Shown: one piece after another, positions 8,053 to 16,284 of the stretch
How the letters are laid out: every line of letters begins with the position of its first letter
Numbering within the stretch: the first letter of the stretch is position 1
Assembly (NCBI GenBank): GCA_021324445.1
Contig: JAJPJC010000293.1
Location: 1 to 64,000 of the forward strand
DNA: 64,000 bases
Direction of reading: 5' to 3'
From: Isosphaeraceae bacterium
Lineage (GTDB): Bacteria; Planctomycetota; Planctomycetia; Isosphaerales; Isosphaeraceae
The notes under the pieces: generated by a model
The model's database searches: none
Seen by the model: only the letters and a program-made list of their open reading frames with translations
Told to the model about the DNA's origin: nothing
Position numbers and translations under genes: made by a program

Positions 8053-9567
8053 TCAGCCCGGGATCCGGCTGGAGGTGACCATCGGGCGGGAGTCCGCCGA
8101 GCCTTGGGCCCCTGCGGGTTGGCATCCGCTCGGGAACCGGATCGTGAATGAAGATCCCTCCCCGGGCCGGCTGCTCGCCTCGATCGTCGCACCGAGCGAC
8201 CGGGCCAGGCGCAAGGCGATCGACAGCCCGAGCCCGACCCCGGTTGTCGCCCGGCCACGGGCGGCCTTCGAGCGGTAGAACGGCTCGAACACATGAGCCA
8301 GATCCGCCTCGGCCATCCCGATTCCCCGGTCTCGCACCGTGATCAGGGTCCAGGTGTCCTCCCGGTGGAGGTGCACGAGGATCGGCGTTCCTGGATCGCT
8401 ATACTTGCTGGCGTTCTCCAGGAGGCTCTCGAGCAGGTCGCCCAGCAGCGAGGGGTGGGCACGCACCCGATGCGGTTCCTGGGAGTCGATCTCCAGGCGC
8501 ACGTCCGCTCCCCTGCGAGCGTCGTGCCGGGATCGGAGGTGTTGCTCCAGCCAGGTCACCAGGTCCATCGCTTCGAGTTCCGGGTGGAGGGATTCTGCAT
8601 CCGCCCGAGCGAGGAAGAGGAGGGCCTCGATGATGCCCCTCATCTGGCGGGCCTTCCGCTGCACGAGCAGGAGGGTCTGCTGATACTCCTCGGCCGTCCG
8701 CTCCTGCCTCAAGGCCAGGCCCACGTTGCCCAGCATGGTCGTCAGCGGCGTCCGCAACTGGTGCGAGGCATCGCCGGTGAACCGCCGCTGCCGCTCGAAC
8801 GACTCCTGGAGGCGGTCGAGCAAGGCGTTGAACGAGCGGCCCAGGTCGTCCAGCTCGTCGCCGGTGGCCGGCAGAGGAAGCCGGCGATCGGGGTGGTCGC
8901 CGCCGATCTCCTGGGCGGCGTCGGCCATCGCCGCCAGCGGTCGCAGGGCACGACGGCACAGCCGCCCGCCCAGGGCCATCGTGGCGGCCCACAGTCCCAC
9001 CGACAGCCCGACGAGCACGAGGGCCAGACGGCTCAGGCTCTCGTGCACCCCAACGAGCGAGACGGCAGCGGCCAACTGGAGCGAGGGATAGAACCGTCCC
9101 CCGATCGCCGGGTTCGGAACCACCGTGGTCGAGCCGGCTCTCTCCGGGTTCGCTGAACCCAGGCGGCGATGCAAGACCCGCCACGAACTCCCTGAGGGAT
9201 CGGTCCTCGTGACGGGACGGCGAGTCGGTGCGGCACCGCGTTCCGGCAGGTCGAGGAGCCGTTCCGCTTGCGGTCCCGGTCCGGAGCCATCGACCCGCCG
9301 CCCCAGGCTGTCGGCGACACGCCAGAGGAAGCCGCCCTCCACGGCCCGGCGTCCGAAGTTCAGGCTCCTCTGCTCGGGCTCCCACTCGACGCCGTCGGGA
9401 TGGACCTCCGCAGCGGCGGCGAGCGTGTTGAGTGCGGCCTCCAGACGCTCGTCGGCCTGGTGGTGGAGGTGCTTCGAGACCAGCAGGTAGAGCGAGGCGG
9501 AGAAGCCCACCAGCACGAGCGCCAGGGCGCCCTGGAAGAACACGAGCAAACGGGTGCGGAGCCTCAT
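8053..9567 (-). CDS. Two-component sensor histidine kinase
   Basis: A membrane kinase that should phosphorylate the OmpR-type regulator encoded immediately upstream. It is 504 residues from the ATG at 9567 (GAGGG eight bases upstream); a GTG at 9582 overlapping the regulator stop is an alternative. Order: first membrane helix (LLVFFQGALALVLVGFSASL), periplasmic sensor of about 130 residues, second helix near LVLVGLSVGLWAATMAL, HAMP, and HisKA with the phospho-acceptor in DASHQLRTPL. The ATP-binding domain shows the N box (LLESLLENASKYSD), G1 (DRGIGMAE), F box (VFEPFYRS) and G2 (GVGLGLSIA). Co-transcribed with the regulator. The stimulus is unknown; the SBF transporter next door may be the regulated target. 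Confidence 0.92.
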   Translation of the reverse strand: MRLRTRLLVFFQGALALVLVGFSASLYLLVSKHLHHQADERLEAALNTLAAAAEVHPDGVEWEPEQRSLNFGRRAVEGGFLWRVADSLGRRVDGSGPGPQAERLLDLPERGAAPTRRPVTRTDPSGSSWRVLHRRLGSANPERAGSTTVVPNPAIGGRFYPSLQLAAAVSLVGVHESLSRLALVLVGLSVGLWAATMALGGRLCRRALRPLAAMADAAQEIGGDHPDRRLPLPATGDELDDLGRSFNALLDRLQESFERQRRFTGDASHQLRTPLTTMLGNVGLALRQERTAEEYQQTLLLVQRKARQMRGIIEALLFLARADAESLHPELEAMDLVTWLEQHLRSRHDARRGADVRLEIDSQEPHRVRAHPSLLGDLLESLLENASKYSDPGTPILVHLHREDTWTLITVRDRGIGMAEADLAHVFEPFYRSKAARGRATTGVGLGLSIALRLARSLGATIEASSRPGEGSSFTIRFPSGCQPAGAQGSADSRPMVTSSRIPG

Positions 9568-9578
9568 GGTGGTGGCCC

Positions 9579-10259
9579 TCACTCGGCTCGTTCGCCGAAG
9601 CGATAGCCACGGCCCCGCAGGGTGTGGATCAGGCGGGGGCCGTGGGCCTCCAGCTTCTTGCGCAGTTCCATGACGTGGAATTCCAGCGTGTTGGAGAGGC
9701 CGTCATACCGCTCGTCCCAGACGTGCTCGTAGATGCGAGTGCGGGAGAGCACCTGATCCGGGTGTCGGAGGAAGAAGACCAGGAGGGCCTGCTCCTTGGC
9801 CGTCAGGTCCAGGCGCCGCCCCGCCCGCTCGGCCCGGTGGGTCGCCAGGTCGATCCGCACGTCGGCGTGGGCCAGCATCGTCCCGCCCGCCCGCTCCCGG
9901 CGGCGGGTCAAGGCCCGGACCCTGGCCAGCAGCTCCTCGTAGTCGAACGGCTTGCAGAGGTAATCGTCGGCCCCGCCGTCCAGGCCCCGCACCCGGTCGG
10001 AGACGGCATCCCGGGCCGTCAGGAAGAGCACTGGGGCCTCCCCCTGGCCCTGGCGGTACCGACGCAGCAGGGTCAGGCCATCCAGGCCGGGGAGCCACCA
10101 ATCCAGCAAGACGAGATCCCACTCACCGGCCCCGAGGGCATGCCAGCCGGTCTCACCGTCCCGTGCGTGCTCCACCGTGTACCCCTCCTCTCGGAGGCCA
10201 CGCACCACGAAATCGGCGATCTCCTCGTCGTCCTCGATGACCAGGATGCGGATGCCCAC
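9579..10259 (-). CDS. OmpR/PhoB-family response regulator
   Basis: A 226-residue DNA-binding regulator. The receiver domain (about 1-120) has acidic residues E9-D10-D11, the phospho-accepting Asp53 (LVLLDWWLPG), Thr in LFLTARD and the conserved Lys in LCKPFDYEEL. The winged-helix effector domain (about 130-222) includes the LTAKEQALLVFFLRHPDQVL helix and the recognition segment SNTLEFHVMELRKKLE, ending with the wing LIHTLRGRGYRFGE. The stop overlaps the possible GTG start of the kinase, so the pair is coupled. A perfect palindrome lies about 120 bases upstream, between it and the divergent transporter gene, and is a plausible binding site. Confidence 0.95.
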   Translation of the reverse strand: MGIRILVIEDDEEIADFVVRGLREEGYTVEHARDGETGWHALGAGEWDLVLLDWWLPGLDGLTLLRRYRQGQGEAPVLFLTARDAVSDRVRGLDGGADDYLCKPFDYEELLARVRALTRRRERAGGTMLAHADVRIDLATHRAERAGRRLDLTAKEQALLVFFLRHPDQVLSRTRIYEHVWDERYDGLSNTLEFHVMELRKKLEAHGPRLIHTLRGRGYRFGERAE

Positions 10260-10380
10260 AGCGGCCCCCTCCCAGAACCACCCCCGATGACAGCGCTCGC
10301 GCGGCAGTCCCGTGCGGACCCGCCTCCCTTCCCCTCCACCGCCACTTTACCACAGGAGCATCAGGGGACGGTGAGGGCAG

Positions 10381-10398
10381 GCTAAGAAAGTTCTTAGC
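10381..10398. promoter_or_regulatory. Perfect 8-bp-arm palindrome, candidate operator
   Basis: GCTAAGAA (10381-10388), two bases AG, then TTCTTAGC (10391-10398): a perfect dyad in the 253-base divergent region between the response regulator and the SBF transporter. Position and symmetry suggest an operator for a dimeric regulator. Being a tight palindrome rather than a direct repeat, it is not the classical OmpR/PhoB site arrangement. Confidence 0.45.
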
Positions 10399-10512
10399 TA
10401 CGCCTCACGGCCTGCTCAGTGCCGCTGCGTAGACTTCCTTCGGCCGGGGGGACGCCTGCCGGACCCGGTTGTCCCTCCAATCGAAGGAATCCTGGACGCA
10501 CGGGAGACGCCG

Positions 10513-11547
10513 ATGAAGACCCTGGCCCAGTTCCTCCACCGCCACCTCCTCGTCGGGCTGCTCCTGGCCTACGGGCTCGCCGCCTGTTTTCCGGCGTGGG
10601 GCGTGTGGATGAAGGACGCCCGGCCGCTGTCCGTGGTCACCGGCGGGGTCGGATCGACCCCGACCGTGCCATCGCTCTTGCTGGCATTCCTGCTCTTTCA
10701 GGCCGGTCTGCGAGTCCAAGGGGAGCGCCTCCGCCGGGTCGCCCGGCGACCGATGGTGTTGCTCGTGGGGCTGGCGGCGAACCTCGCCGTCCCGGTGCTC
10801 TACCTCCTGGGCATCATCCCCCTGCTGAGGACCTGGCATAACCCCTCGGAATCGGCCACGATCCTCGTCGGCCTCGCCCTGGTCGCCGCCATGCCGGTGG
10901 CCGGTTCTTCGACGGGGTGGGCCCAGAGCAGCAACGGCGACCTGGCGCTGAGCCTGGGCCTCGTGTTGTTCTCCACGCTGCTGAGCCCGCTGAGCACTCC
11001 GCTGGCCCTGAAGTTCCTGGAGGTGACCGCCCAGTTCGGCTGCGAAGCGGAGCTTCACCGCCTGGCGAGCCGAGACGCCGGGGCATTCCTGGCGGCCTGG
11101 GTGCTCGTGCCGTCGCTGTGCGGGATGGCGTTACGCTCGGTCTTGAAGCGAGCCTGGTTGAGCCAGGTCGAGGACGGGCTGAAGCCCCTGGCACCTCTGG
11201 TCTTGCTCCTTCTCTGCTACTCCAACGCCTCGGTCTGCCTCCCGCAGGCCCTGGGCACACCCGACTGGGACTTCCTCCTGGTGACCCTCGGGTGCGTGCT
11301 GGGACTGTGCATCCTCACTTTCTCATGCGGCTACGTCATCGGACAACTGCTCCATGCCGACCACGACCAGCGTGCTGCCCTGATGTTCGGATTGGGCATG
11401 AGCAACAACGGCACCGGCCAGGTGTTGGCCTCCATGGCCCTGGCGTCCTTCCCGCTGGTGCTTTTCCCGATCATCGTCTACAACATCCTACAGCACCTGG
11501 CCGCCGGGTGCGTCCACGCCGTGCTTCGCAGGCAGGCCGACCGATGA
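10513..11547 (+). CDS. SBF/BASS-type sodium-coupled transporter
   Basis: A 344-residue polytopic membrane protein of the bile acid:sodium symporter superfamily, whose members take up organic anions with Na+. About nine to ten hydrophobic helices are visible, starting with LLVGLLLAYGLAACFPAWGV. Family-type features are the AAMPVAGSSTGWAQSSNGD crossover (small residues and Asn at the Na+ site) and the second pseudo-repeat segment FGLGMSNNGTGQVLASMA. The ATG at 10513 follows GGGAGA by six bases. It is transcribed away from the two-component pair and followed 25 bases later by a phosphatase gene, so a regulated transporter-phosphatase operon is likely. The substrate cannot be read from sequence. 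Confidence 0.85.
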   Translation: MKTLAQFLHRHLLVGLLLAYGLAACFPAWGVWMKDARPLSVVTGGVGSTPTVPSLLLAFLLFQAGLRVQGERLRRVARRPMVLLVGLAANLAVPVLYLLGIIPLLRTWHNPSESATILVGLALVAAMPVAGSSTGWAQSSNGDLALSLGLVLFSTLLSPLSTPLALKFLEVTAQFGCEAELHRLASRDAGAFLAAWVLVPSLCGMALRSVLKRAWLSQVEDGLKPLAPLVLLLLCYSNASVCLPQALGTPDWDFLLVTLGCVLGLCILTFSCGYVIGQLLHADHDQRAALMFGLGMSNNGTGQVLASMALASFPLVLFPIIVYNILQHLAAGCVHAVLRRQADR

Positions 11548-11572
11548 CATCGGGGAGCGACGGTCCTGAGAA

Positions 11573-12070
11573 ATGTACCAGCTCTCGCCCCACCTCCTGT
11601 GGATTGGCCACGCCGGCGACGGCCGCGACTCCCGCCGCCTGTTCGATTGCGGTATCCGAGCCGTCGTCCAGCTCGCCGTCGAGGAGCCCCCCCTGCAACC
11701 GCCCCGCGAGCTGGTGTATCTCCGCTTCCCGCTCCGCGACGAGTCCGACAATTCCGAGGCCGTCCTGGCGCTGGCCGTTCGTGCGCTGGCGTCCCTGGTC
11801 CGAGACCAGGTGCCCACGCTCGTGTGCTGTGGGGCCGGTATGAGCCGCTCCCCGGTGGTGGCGGCTGCCGTGCTCGCGTTGATCACCGGGGAGCCGGCCG
11901 ATGAGGTCTTGAAGCGAGTCTTGACCGGTCGGCCCGGGGACGTGTCGCCGGGCCTCTGGGATCAGTTGAATTCGTGGATGGTCGGGGCGCGGGACGAGAG
12001 GGGATGTGGAAGGGCTGAGCCCGGCAAGAGAGGCCCAGAAGTCGCTGGTCGTCGGGGAGACACCGGTTAG
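11573..12070 (+). CDS. Dual-specificity/tyrosine phosphatase-like protein
   Basis: A 165-residue cytoplasmic protein with the cysteine-phosphatase signature CX5R in LVCCGAGMSRSP, preceded by the beta strand and helix usual for the dual-specificity fold (LRDESDNSEAVLALAVRALA). The upstream part (LLWIGHAGDGRDSRRLFDCG) matches the start of compact DSP-like proteins. A general-acid Asp is probably in LRDESDN. The last 30 residues (after WMVGARDERG) look non-conserved. It sits 25 bases downstream of the SBF transporter, which suggests co-expression. The protein target is unknown; a phosphoester enzyme is likely from the intact CX5R. Confidence 0.8.
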   Translation: MYQLSPHLLWIGHAGDGRDSRRLFDCGIRAVVQLAVEEPPLQPPRELVYLRFPLRDESDNSEAVLALAVRALASLVRDQVPTLVCCGAGMSRSPVVAAAVLALITGEPADEVLKRVLTGRPGDVSPGLWDQLNSWMVGARDERGCGRAEPGKRGPEVAGRRGDTG

Positions 12071-12244
12071 ATCGTGAGTCCTTGAAGCCGCGTCGCCTGA
12101 CCGCGACCTTCCGTTTCTCCTGATCTTGTGGTGGTATGGAGATTCTCTGCCTTCCTCGTGCCGGTCCGGAGGCGGTTCGAACGGGTCGAGCGCGGGCCCG
12201 AAGAGTGAGCGACTCGGCTTCGGGGTGATCGGGAATCCGACGTC

Positions 12245-14092
12245 ATGTCCTTCCAGGACTCGGGTCGCTCAGAAAAGCCGGCCGAAGAACAGGACGACAC
12301 GGTCGAGTCGAGCGAACTCCGCGCGGTGTACCGCCGCCGGCTGGACGAGCGGGCTCGGGCGCGGGAGCGCTGGTCGCTGTGGGATCGGCGGGTGGCCGAT
12401 GCCCGGCTGATCGCGTTGGTCGGAGCCGTGATCGCGGCGGTCCTGGCCTACCGGAATGGAGGGAGCGCGTCCTGGTGGCTGGCGCTCTCGGGCGGAGTCT
12501 TCCTGCTGCTGGTGGTCTCTCACGAGCCGATTTCCCGGGCCGGTGAGCGGGCGCGGCGGGCCGTCGACTTCTATGCCAAGGGCCTGGCCCGGCTCGACGA
12601 GCGCTGGGCGGGCACCGGGGTCGGCGGCTCGGAGTTCCTCGATGTCGATCACCCCTATGCGGCTGACCTCGACCTCTTCGGCACCGGCTCGATGTTCGAG
12701 CGGCTCTGCACGGCACGCACCCGGGCCGGGGAGGCGGCCCTGGCCTCCTGGCTGCTGGCCCCGGCGAGCCCGGACGTGATCGGCCAGCGGCATGCCGCCA
12801 TTGTCGAGCTGCGCCCGCGGCTGGACTTGCGCGAGGATCTCGAGCTGCTCGGAGCCGAGGTCCGAGCGGGGATCGACCCGGCCGCGCTGGCGGCCTGGTG
12901 TGCCGTGCCGCGCGCCTTCGGCGGCCGCGTGCTGCCCATCGCCGCGGCGGTCCTGGCCGTCCTGGGTACGGCGGCGCTGACCGGCTGGTTGTTCTTCGAG
13001 GTCAGCGCGCTGCCGTTGCTCATCATCCTGGTCATCGACGGATGCTTCGCGCTAAGCCTCTCGCGGCGTGTCCGGCGTGTCCTGGCGGCCGTCGACCGGC
13101 GGACGCATGACTTGGTCCTCCTCTCGGAGCTGCTGGGGCGCCTCGAGCGCGAGCCCTTCGAGGCGCCGCTGCTGCAATCTCTGCGGGCGGCCCTGGAGAC
13201 CGGCGGGCTGCCGGCCTCGGCCCGGATCCGACGCCTGGCGCGGCTGCTCCATCTGCTGGATACGCGCAAGAACCAGCTCTTCGTCCCCCTGGCAGCGCTG
13301 TGGCTCTGGACGACCCAGATCGCGATGCGGATCGACGCCTGGCGGGGCGGCACAGGCCCGGAAGTGGCCCACTGGATCGAAGCCATCGGCGCCTTCGAGG
13401 CCCTCAGCGCCCTGGCGGCCTACGCGGCGGAGAACCCGGCCGACCCGTTCCCCGAGCTGGACCGAGAAACGACCTGCTACGTAGCCGAGGCGGTCGGCCA
13501 TCCGCTGATCCCGGTTGGCGATTGTGTCCGCAACGACATCCGCCTCGGGCCCTCGGCGCGCGTGCTGATCGTCAGCGGATCGAACATGTCGGGCAAGAGC
13601 ACCTTGCTGCGGACCGTCGGCATCAACGCCGTGCTGGCCTTCGCCGGGGCGCCGGTCCGCGCCGCCCGGCTGCGGCTCTCGATGCTCTCCCTCGGCGCGA
13701 CGCTCCGCATCCAGGATTCGCTCCAGGCCGGCCGCTCCCGCTTCTACGCCGAGATCACCCGCGTGCGGCAACTGGTCGACCGGGCACAGGGACCCTTGCC
13801 CCTGTTGTTCCTGTTTGACGAGCTCTTCCACGGCACCAACTCGCACGACCGCTGTGTCGGTGCCGAGGCGGTCGTCCGCGGCCTGATCGACCGGGGAGCC
13901 CTCGGGCTGGTCACCACCCACGACCTCGCCCTGGCCGAGATCGCCGACCGCCTGGCGCCCGCGGTGGCCAATGTCCACTTCGAGGACCGGCTCGTGGACG
14001 GCACGATGCTCTTCGACTACCGAATGCGCCCGGGCGTCGTACAGCACAGCAACGCCCTGGCGCTGATGCGCGCGATCGGGCTGGATGTCTGA
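12245..14092 (+). CDS. Membrane-associated MutS-like ATPase
   Basis: A 615-residue protein with a C-terminal MutS-type ATPase: Walker A in SGSNMSGKSTLLRT near residue 448, Walker B in LFLFDELFHGTNSHDR, and the following TTHD. It lacks the N-terminal mismatch-recognition domain. Instead it has two hydrophobic regions: about residues 55-95 (LIALVGAVIAAVLAY, then LALSGGVFLLLVVSH) and about 229-265 (VLPIAAAVLAVLG onwards, LPLLIILVID). This matches the short family annotated as MutS-related proteins of unknown role, not true mismatch repair. The ATG at 12245 has only a weak ribosome site. A single gene, convergent with the aminotransferase. The role is open; membrane attachment is inferred from hydrophobicity. 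Confidence 0.85.
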   Translation: MSFQDSGRSEKPAEEQDDTVESSELRAVYRRRLDERARARERWSLWDRRVADARLIALVGAVIAAVLAYRNGGSASWWLALSGGVFLLLVVSHEPISRAGERARRAVDFYAKGLARLDERWAGTGVGGSEFLDVDHPYAADLDLFGTGSMFERLCTARTRAGEAALASWLLAPASPDVIGQRHAAIVELRPRLDLREDLELLGAEVRAGIDPAALAAWCAVPRAFGGRVLPIAAAVLAVLGTAALTGWLFFEVSALPLLIILVIDGCFALSLSRRVRRVLAAVDRRTHDLVLLSELLGRLEREPFEAPLLQSLRAALETGGLPASARIRRLARLLHLLDTRKNQLFVPLAALWLWTTQIAMRIDAWRGGTGPEVAHWIEAIGAFEALSALAAYAAENPADPFPELDRETTCYVAEAVGHPLIPVGDCVRNDIRLGPSARVLIVSGSNMSGKSTLLRTVGINAVLAFAGAPVRAARLRLSMLSLGATLRIQDSLQAGRSRFYAEITRVRQLVDRAQGPLPLLFLFDELFHGTNSHDRCVGAEAVVRGLIDRGALGLVTTHDLALAEIADRLAPAVANVHFEDRLVDGTMLFDYRMRPGVVQHSNALALMRAIGLDV

Positions 14093-14414
14093 GGTCGACT
14101 CCTTCCCATTCGAGGGCCCTGTTTCCCCGGCGCGCAGCCCGCTCCCGCGGCCGCGCCGCGCGACCGCTTCGACCGCCGCGCTGCCTCCTGATCCCGGCCC
14201 GGCGGCTCGCCTCAGGTGGCCGGAGCTCGCCCCTGGAGCATCGTGCTCCGCCAGGCGAATCCCGGCTCGCGATGCAGGCAGGCGTTGAGGCCCGCCTTGG
14301 CCTCGACGGGCTGATCGCGCTGCATCAAGCTCGCCGTCGAGCATCCGCAACTAACTCAATCTATCGTCGCTTATACATGCGTTCATTATAGTATAATCCA
14401 GAAGTGGCGCCGAA
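14093..14414. other. Convergent intergenic region
   Basis: About 320 bases between the stops of the MutS-like and aminotransferase genes. Most is GC-rich without a credible gene. Near 14350-14400 it becomes AT-rich and holds the dyad ATTATA-G-TATAAT (14385-14397), which could be a -10-like element on either strand. A 37-codon minus-strand frame (MQRDQPVEAKAGLNACLHRE at its start) looks coding-like and may be a gene scrap. Confidence 0.4.
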
Positions 14415-15542
14415 CTAAGCCGAGGTCGAGGCCGGGGTCTGGGCCAACCTGCGGAGCAGGTCGAGCCCGCGGCGGAGGGTCGCATCGTCGACCGCGTAGG
14501 AAATGCGGAAGTGGCTGTCGCGCTGGGAGAAGACGTTTCCGGGAATGATCAGGAGGTTCTGCTTGATTGCTTCGGCGACGAACTCGCTGGCGGTGCCCCA
14601 GGGCGCGCGGGGGAAGGCGTAGAAGGCACCCTCGGGGAAGGCCAGCTCGAAGTCCTGGCCGAGCACCTCGACGACCATGTCGCGCTTGCGGCGATAGGCA
14701 TCGATCTGGGCGGTCAGGTCCTGGTCCAGGGCCACGACCCCGCCGTGCTGAGCCATGCTGGTCGCGCAGACGAAGCTGAATTGCTGGAGCTTGGCCATCT
14801 CCTGGATCAAGCGGCTCGGGCCGTGGGCATATCCCAGCCGCCAGCCGGTCATGCCGTAGGTCTTGCTGAAACTGTCGGCGACGAGAACGTCCTCGTTCCA
14901 GGTCGCCGGTGAGGCAAAAGGGCGGTCGTAACAGAAGGCCCGATACACCTCGTCGCTGATCAGGAGAATGCCCCGATCCCGGCACAACTCGGCCAGGGCG
15001 CGCATCTCGTCGGCGGTCGCCACGATGCCGGTCGGGTTGACCGGCGAGTTGACCACCACGCACTTGGTCCGCTCGGTGAACAGGGCCGCGACCCTGGAGG
15101 CATCGAGGCGGAAATCGGGGTAGGTGTCCACCAGCACCGAGACGCCCCCCGCCAGGGTCGCCAGGTGCCGGTACATGACGAAATACGGGTCGAAGACGAT
15201 GACCTCTTCACCCGGGTTGACCACGCAGCACAGGGCCAGCAGCAACGCGCCCGAGCTCCCCGCGGTGATCAAGACCTGGCGGTCGGCGTGACCGTACTGG
15301 GCGTCGACCTCGGCCTGGAGCTTCCCCCGCAATTCGAGGATACCCTGGGTGACCGTGTAGGCGTTCCGCCCCCCTTGAATCGCCGCAATCGCCGCGGCCT
15401 TGGCCGGCTCGGGCACGTCGAAATCGGGAAGGCCGATCGAGAGGTTGATCGGCTCCTTCATCGCCCTGGCCAGGTCGAACGCCTTGCGGATGCCCGAGGC
15501 GTCGATGTGCTTCATCCGCTCGGCGATCCAGGAGTCGTTCAC
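14415..15542 (-). CDS. PLP-dependent class I/II aminotransferase
   Basis: A 375-residue fold-type I aminotransferase, probably transferring the amino group of aspartate or a related acid. Visible features: the substrate-loop motif INLSIGLPDFDVPE, the conserved Tyr in NAYTVTQG, the PLP-phosphate segment TAGSSGALLLAL, the Asn-Pro motif VNSPVNPTGIV, Asp/Tyr in LISDEVYRAF, the Schiff-base Lys in DSFSKTYGMTGWRLGY, and the carboxylate-binding Arg in SHFRISYA. Length fits the family. The start used is a GTG at 15542, because the DSWIAERMKHIDASG segment before the next ATG looks conserved. It follows the apt gene by 19 bases, so the two are probably one transcript. Exact substrate not determinable. 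Confidence 0.9.
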   Translation of the reverse strand: MNDSWIAERMKHIDASGIRKAFDLARAMKEPINLSIGLPDFDVPEPAKAAAIAAIQGGRNAYTVTQGILELRGKLQAEVDAQYGHADRQVLITAGSSGALLLALCCVVNPGEEVIVFDPYFVMYRHLATLAGGVSVLVDTYPDFRLDASRVAALFTERTKCVVVNSPVNPTGIVATADEMRALAELCRDRGILLISDEVYRAFCYDRPFASPATWNEDVLVADSFSKTYGMTGWRLGYAHGPSRLIQEMAKLQQFSFVCATSMAQHGGVVALDQDLTAQIDAYRRKRDMVVEVLGQDFELAFPEGAFYAFPRAPWGTASEFVAEAIKQNLLIIPGNVFSQRDSHFRISYAVDDATLRRGLDLLRRLAQTPASTSA

Positions 15543-15561
15543 GGTGGAGGACTCGCTTCGC

Positions 15562-16092
15562 TCAATAGGTGATCAGGCTGACGATCTCGGTCGGCTCGAG
15601 CTTGGCGCGGCCGCCCAAGAAGGCGAGCTCGATCAGGAAGGCGCAGGCGACGACCTTGGCGCCGGTCGACTGGACGAGGTCGCGGCAGGCGCGCATGGTG
15701 CCGCCGGTGGCCAGGACGTCGTCGATCAGCAGGACGCGCCGGCCTGTCCCGAAGGCATCGGTGTGGACTTCCAGCCGGTCCTTGCCGTATTCGAGCTGGT
15801 ACTCCAGGGCGATCGTCGCGTAGGGGAGCTTGCCCGGCTTGCGGATCGGGACGAAGCCGGCCCCAAGTCGCAAGGCCAGCGGGGCGCCGAAGATAAATCC
15901 CCGCGCCTCGGCCGCGGCGATGGCATCGATCCGGCGGCCGGTGAAGACCTGCTCGAGCTGGTCGATCGCCGCCACGAACGCCGCGGGATGCGACAACAGC
16001 GGCGTAATGTCCTTGAACGCGACCCCAGGCTTGGGGAAGTCCGGGATGTCGCGGATATAGTCGCGGAGGTCGATCGTCGCGGCACCGGCCAT
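15562..16092 (-). CDS. apt: Adenine phosphoribosyltransferase
   Basis: Converts adenine and PRPP to AMP in purine salvage. 176 residues, the usual size, from the ATG at 16092. Upstream starts at 16101 and 16122 (GTG) are possible but lack proper spacing to the GGGAG element. The family signature is complete: RDIPDFPKPGVAFKDITPLL near the N-terminus, the base-binding segment AAAEARGFIFGAPLALRLG, the flexible loop RKPGKLPY, and the PRPP motif VLLIDDVLATGGTM with its acidic pair. Followed closely by the aminotransferase and preceded by the foldase gene on the same strand with a 190-base gap. Confidence 0.96.
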   Translation of the reverse strand: MAGAATIDLRDYIRDIPDFPKPGVAFKDITPLLSHPAAFVAAIDQLEQVFTGRRIDAIAAAEARGFIFGAPLALRLGAGFVPIRKPGKLPYATIALEYQLEYGKDRLEVHTDAFGTGRRVLLIDDVLATGGTMRACRDLVQSTGAKVVACAFLIELAFLGGRAKLEPTEIVSLITY

Positions 16093-16254
16093 GGATTTCA
16101 TCGCTCCCGGAGAGGGTGGCACCGCTCCTCGTCGCTGGCAAAGACGACCAGGAGCGGCACCCCACCACTATCGGGAAAGTCGGCCAGGTTGTCCAGAACC
16201 TCAGGGTCGTGGCACTCCGGTGTTCGGGTTTCGGCCCAGGCGTCGGATGTCGAA

Positions 16255-16271
16255 GGTCTTCGCCGAAGACC
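16255..16271 (-). terminator. Hairpin just after the foldase gene
   Basis: GGTCTTC (16255-16261) and GAAGACC (16265-16271) form a seven-pair stem with a three-base loop, 13 bases beyond the foldase stop. There is no T-run after it on the minus strand, so it may only attenuate or stabilise the transcript end. Confidence 0.35.
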
Positions 16272-16284
16272 GAAAACTGAAAAC

